From Mastigias papua (lineage: Eukaryota > Cnidaria > Scyphozoa > Rhizostomeae > Mastigiidae): a stretch of 64,000 bases of DNA. Both the position numbers and the translations under genes were made by a program. The stretch lies in NCBI GenBank assembly GCA_964019165.1, contig OZ025267.1, forward strand, positions 20,229,685 to 20,293,684, written 5' to 3'. The notes beneath the pieces are model-generated. The model ran no database searches. It saw only the letters and a program-made list of their open reading frames with translations, and was not told the DNA's origin. Below are positions 48,094 through 59,600 of this stretch, in pieces; the stretch's first letter is position 1; each line of letters opens with the position of its first letter.

Positions 48094-50602
48094 CCATCGT
48101 GGTTTGTCTCTTTCCATTATACACATAACATAGTATACCCTATTTCTATTGCTAGGTTCATGGGTTGAATTTTGTTAACCATTTTGGCTCTGGTGCTGCA
48201 TAATGATCAAAGACACAAGTGACACAATGAGAAAGGTAACTTCACATTTTTAGGTTTTATATTCATTACGATTGTGCTCCCAAATATATACAACTTGCAT
48301 TCAATTTGATGTGATTACAACTAATTTCATTTTTTTCTAATTAACCGATATAAATCAATACAGTAAAAATCCGCAAATAAGAGCCTTCATTTATTAAGAA
48401 TCTGCAATCGGAAGTTTATTTCAATTACATACAGTCTTTTCAACCAGATATTTTATCCACTAAGAAATAAATTCAGCCTGTTTGCCAATCAACACCTTTC
48501 ATGGACACTCCAAATGCATTACATACTTAGCTGTGATGGGTCGGGTGTGCAGGGATAAGGATAGTATTAAGAACCAGCACCCTGATTAATTCAATTACCT
48601 CACCGCAAACGAACGTGACAGGCTCATTTTAAAATTCTAGGTTCTTAACTGCGGACTTTTACTGCATAAGCATATATGCCATAGCACTACAACTGCATTT
48701 TGACTTGACAATATCACAATGGATAAAAAGGTTAGAGATGCACTAAAAGGATATGTGCATGTATTGTAAATACGCCAGGGACTAATAGCTACCTAGACGC
48801 CACTAGACTTCACCGTAACAATCCGTAACCACCAAACTGTTTCTAATCTGTTTTCTGGGTTCACCAATGGTCTTTTTTCAACAAACTAGCTTGACAATTC
48901 AACTTGTGAACTTCTAACCAGGCCCGTAACATGGGGGTGGTCTAGGGGGTAAGGTCCCCCCTGGAAATTGAGAGTGACTTGTTGCCTCTTAGAAATAGAG
49001 CATTCGAACATTTTTTTCATCATTTTGCATCAATTGTCAGAATTCGACCCAAATCACGTAATTCAATGCAGTTTGAATACCACTGAGGAATACCAGGCCG
49101 CCCAGCTGATTGATTTTAGCCACTCTTAGATTAACTGTGCCCCCCCCCCCCCTACAAATCCACGCCGGCTACGGGCCTGTTTAGAACGAAGGAACAAGGC
49201 ATCCTTCTCCAATACATTATATATCGTTACCAAGAAAATAGTTGAGGGTTTCAATATCCACGTCTACCACGCCGTGGTTATACAAGACAATTCATTTCAA
49301 AAATTGCCTATTTTCATGTACACAAGTATGTAGATATTTCAGCAGTGGCGAAATTTGAGCAAATCTTTAGAGGGGAAGAGATTTCAGCAGTGAGAGAATT
49401 TGCAAACCTTTAGGAGGAGTATCGATAGAAAGTTTGTCGACTGTTGTAAAACAGACTTAATGATTATCCGCATTCTAGTTCATATAATCGCTCCACTATA
49501 TGGCAAAATACTGAATATTCTACTTCAAGGGGGAGCACTTGTCCTCTCTGCCTCCCTAAAAGCCGCTACTATATTTCAGAGATAATGTGGACAAGTAACA
49601 TTGAGTAACATATCCACCTGATTGGTATTCTCGCTATCATACCAATATAGTTAACGCAAAAAATGTATTCTGCGAAGAAAAACTTATTCTGCACAGCAGA
49701 AAAGAAAAGCCTAATTGGAACCACTTTTAAAAATTCCAGTTAAAATAAAACAGAGAAACATTTCGAAGTATAAAAAGACTACATACATCACAGCATATAA
49801 AATGGTTCCTTAGACACTATATTGCGTGGAGAAGATAAATATGATGAATGGAATTATCAACTATATGTATCTATTATAGAGAAATATTCCCTACCTCACT
49901 TAAAATATGTCGTTTTTCTCTTACTAAAACGTTATACATCTAAAATGATTGATCGTTGTTGAAGGAGTCTTTCACTGTTTACCCTGTTGAGAGAAATGAG
50001 AACATTTTACAAAATAATGCGCAGATCAGAGCGTAACGTTCAAGAGTTGCACAAATATGTTCAAACTAACGAGACCGAACCGGACCCTCAAAATTTTATT
50101 CTGGATAATACAAAAATTGACATGGTGCTTGTAGACTAAAGAAAGTGTCACTCATAGAAAGCCGCACAGTGTTGACCCAAAAAGCTAGATTGTAATTCAT
50201 CATTGTTTATAATTATATTATTATGAATCCTATCGGTTTACTTCCAAATGGCTAGCGATGGAAAGCTAATACTTTGCGCAAGCTTTCCTACAAAAGGATG
50301 GAGGAGATATGTCCTATATAACAGCACCCCTATCTAAAAGAAAAAAGCAGGATATCCTAATCTCTAATGCTGTCTTTTTTCAGAATTTCTAACTGTCTCG
50401 AATTAAGATATAGTAAATAATTTTTTCATAACATTGTAGAATCCCTATCTTATAATATTACGGTAGTCCATAGTTTCTCTGCGCATGTCATATCGCACAA
50501 AGTGTCGCCATATATGTTCATTATGCTCAAAGTAATCCAGTATGAATACAACAATGCAAGAGATAACTTCAAAATCAAAACTTGAATTCTTTGATTGTTC
50601 AT
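48091..50602. other. Intergenic region 3' of the IL-17R-like gene
   Basis: No supported gene. Contains a C run at 49141-49153, the repeat partner at about 49320-49580 and AT-rich sequence. It should include the 3' UTR of the receptor gene, but no poly(A) signal was assigned. Confidence 0.35.
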
Positions 50603-53600
50603 CTAATCAATAAATTCAAAATCCAACCATCTCACCTTTTGACATGTTTTCTTCAGACAATCCAAGTGCTTTGAGGCCATTATCTGGCGGCTCCAGATAC
50701 CAGTGAGCTCATCGACCTTTGATATGGCCTTATCAGAGAGGTGAACTTCATTTTTGTGAATATTAAGTTCATCAACATGATATGATAGGTAACCAAATAT
50801 TCTGCGGATTATCTTTTCCAAGGCCAATCTGTGGCACTCGCTGATATCAATACTCGCGGGTCGGAGTACATCGGGGACATTGCAACTTTGATTGAAATGG
50901 ACCATAAAGTATCGACTCAGCTTCTCTCCACCGTCCACTATCTTATTCTGAATGACATTGAGTATGTGTGTATATGAATACTGTATTTTGAAAGTTTCAT
51001 CAACTGGAAAAAAGAAATAGTACGTTAGCATGATACTGTAACTGGATTGAAAACTAAAATTACGAATAAGAATGTCTTTCGATTGAAACTGAATACGAAA
51101 TGACGGGAAACTGTGCCATACAGTGACCAGCAAGTGTGTAAACGTACAACTTAGATTGTAAAGCCAATGCACACATTCAAATAAGCTTCCTATATCGTGT
51201 GATCTATACTATGTGATTAAAGATAAAGCTAAAAGCAAAATCATTCGAAGCCTCTTGCTAGAGTGAAATTCAATCCCTGCTATCAGTGATAGCTTTCTAG
51301 AGGGGGCATAGGGAGCAATTGTCTCCCTATGAGTAGCTTAGTTCGCATTTTGACAAATAGTAGGATGATTCTAAGAGCCTAAATATGAATAGTCAGCAAA
51401 CCACATTTACAAAAGTCGGTACATATGCCACCCAAGGCCGCCAAAAGATTTACAGAATCCACCATTGAATGCAAAAATCCTAAACGGGACCAATTACTAC
51501 TATAGATGAAATAGGGCGAATTCAGAAGTGTGCAAAAGGAATTTTGAGTGGGATGGTGTGTAGCAAGAGACGGTTACCAACAGGTTTTAAAACTGGCACT
51601 ATAATTACTTACAAGCCATGACTATTGTGTCAACTTTTACCGACAAGCCAAAAATACCGATTGCTTCTGAAAAGCGTCGGGCATGATACCTACCCCATAC
51701 CCCTTACTTCGGTACGCACTTAGGTGAAGGTGATACCTAAGTAAACTTACCATCCGTGCACAAAACTAGAATAAAATCAGCCTCACTGAGCATTTTATTT
51801 AAAAAAACTCCACGACCATGATTAAGAATGGTAGTCTCCTTCATCAGCTCACATGTAGCGTCAATGCCATTCAACCGAAAGAACTGTGTCAAATGCAGGA
51901 CATATTTTTCAATCGCCAGGCAGCCAGCACAATAAGCAATAAATAACACTGGATCTGAACAAAAGAATATAGACGATTAATGATACGGCAACAAAGATTC
52001 TAAATACTGAAAGTAATTTTAAAATACCGCGCATAAAATTAAATGCTACTGGGTAGTCTGTGACTGTCGTTAACTGCGAAGGCTATGTCAATTAACCTGT
52101 TATTGGACACCAGAATCTCTTACAAAACCACAGGTATAATTGTTTGGAAAATGATAGATTTGACCCAGATCACTCGGTCGTACAATACATAAAAATAAAA
52201 GACAGGTGAGACATGGAAAATGTTTTAGGACATGTCTACCAGCAAAAATCCTTGACAATACAGAAAATTTTGAAACAGCCGACCACTTTTGTGACACAAT
52301 ATAGCTGACATAGGAAGGGCAGAGGAAGAGTAGAAATGATGCAAGGAAATCATCCCAGATGATGCGGCTTGGTACTTCTTGAACTACAAAACTCCCGCCC
52401 AAAGACACCGCTACATCATAGTTGTCGAGGACCGAAGTAACAAAATTGGAGCCATATGAAGAAATACTATAAGTTTGAAATATATGTTTTCTGTAAGGAG
52501 CCTACATGCTTAAGCCAAAATATCTGATATAATCAAAAGAGATCACAAGGGATCAACAGAGATCAAAGGAAATCAAAAGCTGTGCTAAGATGCTATCAAA
52601 AGAGGTCCAAAATTAGGGAACTTTTACACCAAGATCTTGTGTTAGGGTCCTAACAAAAAGCGTGTATAATAAAATATAAAAAGACACTATTAGCCAAATA
52701 TAGTAGAAAATGTGAGGATGAACAAATCATTTATGTAAACCTTCAATGACCAACGTTTGTTGCAACTACCTATGTAATAAAGGCTTTTTGAAAAGAGGAA
52801 CAGAATCACACCTTAAATCAAGAATGATAGGTATGGTTTCTTTTTCAGGCAGAAATCGACATTAACTAGCAGGTAAAATGCGAAGACATGATCAACACGA
52901 ACGCACAATAATGAAAACTGTGGGGATCACATAGCACTACATTAACTCTTGATTGATACTTAATCATTACTGATTGTGAGATTGTCACAAAATTCTCTAG
53001 ATTGAGCCAGCCATAGTTCATTACTATGTGCAATGTCTGTAGTACTAAAGGGGAGCTAATAGTATGGTAATATTATGGAGTCTGTATTTCTGGATCATTG
53101 GTCTTCCCTGGCAAAACAATAATTGCATTACTTTAATCACCACAGCTGATACCAAAATTCTTCAAAATATCCCTTTGGACTTTTCCTATTTCTGGTATTT
53201 TGGGTGGTGACTTAAGATCGGGGGTTGTATATATGACTGAGGACGCACAAAAGTATCTCAAGATGCCATATAAAAACTCATTTTCTAAATTCTTTTGCTT
53301 TATTCTATAAAGAGAATAGTCTAGATACAAAGATCAGTTTATAATTATGTCCCTATCTTTCAGTGATGGAGCTTATGCAAAAGTATCTCAAGATGCCATA
53401 TAAAAACTCATTTTCTAAATTCTTTTGCTTTATTCTATAAAGAGAATAGTCTAGATACAAAGATCAGTTTATAATTATGTCCCTATCTTTCAGTGATGGA
53501 GCTTATGCAAAAGTATCTCAAGATGCCATATAAAAACTCATTTTCTAAATTCTTTTGCTTTATTCTATAAAGAGAATAGTCTAGATACAAAGATCAGTTT

Positions 53601-56600
53601 ATAATTATGTCCCTATCTTTCAGTGATGGAGCTTATGCAAAAGTATCTCAAGATGCCATATAAAAACTCATTTTCTAAATTCTTTTGCTTTATTCTATAA
53701 AGAGAATAGTCTAGATACAAAGATCAGTTTATAATTATGTCCCTATCTTTCAGTGATGGAGCTTATGCAAAAGTATCTCAAGATGCCATATAAAAACTCA
53801 TTTTCTAAATTCTTTTGCTTTATTCTATAAAGAGAATAGTCTAGATACAAAGATCAGTTTATAATTATGTCCCTATCTTTCAGTGATGGAGCTTATGCAA
53901 AAGTATCTCAAGATGCCATATAAAAACTCATTTTCTAAATTCTTTTGCTTTATTCTATAAAGAGAATAGTCTAGATACAAAGATCAGTTTATAATTATGT
54001 CCCTATCTTTCAGTGATGGAGCTTATGCAAAAGTATCTCAAGATGCCATATAAAAACTCATTTTCTAAATTCTTTTGCTTTATTCTATAAAGAGAATAGT
54101 CTAGATACAAAGATCAGTTTATAATTATGTCCCTATCTTTCAGTGATGGAGCTTATGCAAAAGTATCTCAAGATGCCATATAAAAACTCATTTTCTAAAT
54201 TCTTTTGCTTTATTCTATAAAGAGAATAGTCTAGATACAAAGATCAGTTTATAATTATGTCCCTATCTTTCAGTGATGGAGCTTATGCAAAAGTATCTCA
54301 AGATGCCATATAAAAACTCATTTTCTAAATTCTTTTGCTTTATTCTATAAAGAGAATAGTCTAGATACAAAGATCAGTTTATAATTATGTCCCTATCTTT
54401 CAGTGATGGAGCTTATGCAAAGGGGGCTTTTACAGGGGCCAATGAAAGGGACCAATTCGAAGATTTAGGCTATCTAAGAAGAAATGGAAACGACAAATCA
54501 CTGTCATAATTATATATCAAGTGACAACAACGGTAACTGTGACTGAAAGAGAAACATTAGCACATTGCAAAGTTATCTGGAGGAATGCTCCATATTTTGA
54601 TAAAAGTCTGAAAACACTCAGTTTTTACCTTTGTTTTTGCTCTCCTGTAAAAAAGCCATTTCACTGTTGAGCTTTTCCGAGTCATGCAATAACAAACTCT
54701 TGTTTTTTGAGTTCTTTCGTTTTTCAAAGTTCCATAACAATACGTATATGATAACAACAACCATCAATACGAGGCCATAGCAGCAAACGAGGAGTAAAAG
54801 TTTTCTCTTTTTTTCTAAGAAATTAAAAAACAACGGTCAAATGCCAGGCAATAACAATAATTCTTTGATCTACCACAATTTAAATATTTTAATGGTAGTA
54901 TGGGAATTGCAAAGTAATGACAATAAAATTTTGAGACTCAAGCTCCAATATGATGTCATCACATATGCTATCAAGATATAAAGCTAATTTCAGGTCCAAC
55001 AACAACCTCTCTACAATTGTACAGAAAAGGGTTGGGCAGTCCCTTAGAAGGGTGGGCAGCATCCCTCAAATCTTTTCGTCAAGAGGCCAAAGGTATAGCA
55101 TACTACGTAAAACTTGCCTTAGTCCGGGCATAATAAATCCAAACTACTCTACTATAAAGAATGGGGCAATATATTCTCGGGCCGCTAAAATTTCATCGCG
55201 ATTGTGGCACGCAGGCCGTAGGTTGCCCACTCCTGGTATAAAAGAACCTATAGTATATTCTTCTACACTCCAGCGAAAACATGTGATCATATAATGTTTC
55301 ATAGTGGCCATATAATAGAAAATGAATGAATTGATGAATGAATAAATGAATTCATGGATTCATGAAGTCATGAATTAATTAATTAATTAATTAATTAATA
55401 ATGAATGAAATGGGTGGATGGGTGGATGGATGGGTGGGCGGATGGATGGATTGATGGATGGGATGAAAAGATGGATGGGAAGAAAAGATGGATGGATGGA
55501 TGGATGGATGGACGGACGGACGGACGGACGGACGGACGGACGGACGGACGGACGGCTGGATGGCTGGATCTAGAGTCTATTCCCAACATCTGACTGAGTC
55601 TCGTTATACAACATATATTTGAAATCATCTATTGGCAAATAGAATAGGGTCATATATTTACCTTTACTAAAACAGCTAATAAAAATTGGCGAATGCTTCA
55701 ATTCACAATTTAAATTGGTACTAGCAGGACACATGAGAACCTACAAAGGCAGACAGAACTTCAAGCAACTACAATAGAAAATTACCAAAATACTCCTCTC
55801 AAACTTTTGCCGACGGGGTTAAAGCCAAAAACCTCAACCTGAATGCTGAAGTGTTGCCAGAGTAGGGATTTTATCCCGACATCTCGAGAATGCTTTAGGG
55901 CAATTGAGTTTACCAAGGGAATTCATTTTTGGCCAAAAATCTCAGGAAAACCCTCGAGAAAATCTGGAGTATGTATAAGAACATACTCGTGTGAAGATAA
56001 GATCAAAATGTTTTATTCACAAGGAGGGCGGGACGGGGGGACAATCACCCCAATTTTTTACAAGAACAGTAAAATTTCTGGCATGTTCAACAAACGGTTT
56101 TCGCGTATCATCGCCCACGGGCTCCCGTGGCCTGGTTGTCCCTCTACCCCGAAAAACTGCAAAATGGTCGCCACTGATTGCAAGCTACATCTATAGAAAA
56201 CAAATTTAAATCAATTATCCGATTGTAATGTATATGTTCCAAGAAGAACGGTGCATATTTTGGAATCTATATTTAGTTCATACATCATATGAGCCTTTTT
56301 GAGAGGGAGTTATATCCTGCAAACTCATACCATTGAAAGTTATTTTCAAACGCTAAATTTCATGGATCTGACGATTCTTTCGGTCAAATTGCTAGCAAAC
56401 TCTAATTCTTTTATTTAGCTGCAAGTTGTTTTTCGTCTAGTACTGAAACGCTAACACTTTCAAAATTTCAGTTTTAAAACATTCTTACGACTTTCTCGGC
56501 AAGAATATTTGAGTTTCTGAAAATACTGTAGTTAAATATAGACAGGTGGACAATACACAAAAGATAAAACTGAAATACACATAATATCACAGGGAATCTG

Positions 56601-59600
56601 TGCAAATTAAACGAAGAAATGATGGGTCTACGTAGAAATTGGAATCTTAGTTGTGTAATAACTTTCTCAGGTCTCAAAACTTCAGTGCTCAACTTCCTTA
56701 AGATTTTGAATAATCGAGTACTGCTTTCTTATAAATTACTTTTATACAAAAACCTGTTTTCCATCACTTTATTTTTCAAATAGATAATATAGGGTCTTGA
56801 GGTAAACACCTACTTGGATGCAGTATTGGTTCCATTCTTCTATGTCCGTAATTGTCACGTCAAAAGGGAGCTGTACAAAAGACGTCACATATCGTTTTAA
56901 AAAATTAATGACTCATACACATTTCTGCACAGCAGCCTGAACTATAATAAGGTGGTAAAAATAAATGGTATGCTAGTAAACAACACGAAACTTCTCTCAA
57001 TAGGCATTGAAAATGCACAGCGGAGTCTTGAATTTCAATAGAAAATTCAAAGCAGTCAAATATCAATACATTCAAATCACATTTGCACTACAGGTTCCAT
57101 CGCTACTGGGTATCTCTGTTATTGACTGATATAATACAAAGTATTCAGTGGCAGCAAACTTGGATCTGTCATGCGTGTGATCAGGCTCGGAGCGAAGGTG
57201 TGTGTGGTGGTGCCTCCGACGTGAAGAACACTTCGTCTGCAAAGGTTGCCTTTTGTCGGCAGTTCCTATGACTTATACCGACATGTGGCTCGTTGGCACG
57301 CATTGTGACTTTCACAGATAGTTCAAATAGGCATCTAGCATGTAATTGGCAATTTCATAAGCGTATTGAAAAGTGTTGGCTGTGCTGTCAGAAAATACAC
57401 CTAGCAGCACTTCAAAATAATCATGTCCTTTCCCATTGTAATAAATACAAAACACCCTGCAACTTCAAATGTTGCAAGTAAAATCTCAAAAACAACTCTT
57501 CATAATAATATTGCCTGTACTGCTCTCTGTCATTCTTTCTTTATAAAAGATGACAACACACATACTAGGCAATACCGGATCATTTCCATAAAGCTCTACC
57601 TCAGGCAACTTCAGGCTCTATGTGTAAAACAATGAATATGCCTACATGTCAAGCGATAAGAGGATGATTCTACCTTGTGTATAACACTCCAATTCTTATA
57701 CTCAGCATGCCTACAACAATCTTCTTCTTCTTCCGTACAACTAACTCTAGCCACCAAAACAAGGTAGTCGGCAAACTCTGTGATATTTGGATCTTTCCAA
57801 GATATCGTAATGTTTCTGTCCTTGCATTTATGCACACAATTGACACCTAGACTTTCCACTATGGAGATAATCACAAAAGTGAAATACAGGATCAATTTGA
57901 AATCAAAGTAGCTAAAACTGATAGCAAACTGCGTCAAGATCAATTCATCAGAATACTGGTCTTGTAAAAAGTATAAAGGAGACCAGGAAGGTGCCAGACA
58001 GGTCCACCGAGAGTGTCTAAAGGGCCCGGGCAGATGGAAAAAGGGGTTCCTGATGATGTCATTATGAAAATTAAATTTAATCTCATGGTCTTTGGGGGCC
58101 CCTTTTAGGTTTACATTTAGGCCTAGTGCAATCTGTCCCACCTGTCCTGTTTTCGGTGGTCCTAGCACTGGGTCATAACATAGCAAGAAAATGAACATCG
58201 ACTCTTCATAGTGTATCAATAATAACACAAGGTGGTTTTCTCACAAATCATACTCACAACAATGAAATGGAATCCTGGCATTAGCTTTCGAGAAAGCCGC
58301 ACAGATTTCTGAAATAGATAGTGTATTGATAAGTTGCCATGTTTTCAACAAAATATAACGCTGATAGAGTAGCACTTTTATAAAATGTACTGCAAATGAT
58401 CTCCTAGGCCTTTCGAATGAGTTAGCCTTCGCCTACGCCATATAAAATGTTATCCTGCCCCTTTCAAATGAGTGTCTTATCTAAAAAAACCCCCTGAATA
58501 CAAATCCCCCTGTTTTTGAATGTCACAAAATTTGCCTTTCAAAGTCTCTCTCTATTGTCCACAAGTTTAAAATGGATTGCTTTCGAGGATCTTGATATGC
58601 AACTTGTACTTTATTTTCCTAGGACCTCCTCATGCTGTGGGCGATTACTGGCGACAAGCCCTGTATTCTGATAACCCTTAAAGAACTTTAGATAACTGTA
58701 TATGTTTATGTCAAGACTATACCATTGTTGACAATACTGGTTTGCTGGAATAAACTAGCATATCATTATTGTTTCTCTGGAAAATGGGTGTGGCCATAGA
58801 GAAGTCATGCCTATTCATGCTGTTGGATCAAGAGCCTCATTGTTAAAAGCTTTAGAAATTAACCACTGAGGGAATCATATACCAGACTAACCTTTGTAGT
58901 ATTACATAAATACAGTAAATATTCACTAAATTAAGCAAATTTAAGGCAATAAGACTTAACACATTACCAAAAGAAACACATACCACCTTACCATACTTCA
59001 AAAGAGGCTTGAAAAATGGTGTATTTGCATACTTGGTGCTTATTTGTTCTACCATACGCTAACAAGAAAAGCTGATTACTATTCAAGGAGACTAGATGTC
59101 ACATACCTTTGCCACCAACAACAAAGTGTTTGCTACATTTTTCCCCATAAGGCACACAACTAAGTACTACTGTGTAGTTTTCAGGCTTTGAAATTGCTCT
59201 AGGAAGCTTTACATGGTAGAGCTGCTGCTTCTAAGAAAAACCCAGAAAAAGAAATATAAGAGTAAAAGACCATTTCCAAGAGTGGCCTTCTTCAAGATCC
59301 AGCTACACAAGCAAATTTCAGTATGTCACTGACTCAACAACAGAAAGAAATAACCTAAGACTGATTCCACTGAGAAGTCAGTCTAAGATAAACATTAAGA
59401 CTAGCAAGCAGCAAAGTTTTAATATTCCTCATAAGACTCCTCATTCTCCAGACAGCAGTGCATGATTACCAGGTATAACATTGGGGAGATATAGGGAAGA
59501 AGAAAGGCACTGGAAACCCTACCATACAATAACAATGATGGTCAATGACAAATACACAACATATGCATATGACACTATCCCTTGTTTCTACAACACACAA

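Noticed and set aside
52100..52408. 102-codon hydrophobic frame within the IL-17R-like gene region, with an acceptor-like AG upstream
   Set aside because: Its phase does not fit between exons 11 and 12, which join in phase without it, and no receptor motif is visible.
53249..54420. CRISPR-like array
   Set aside because: Units are contiguous 130-bp tandem copies without unique spacers, and the context is an animal intron.
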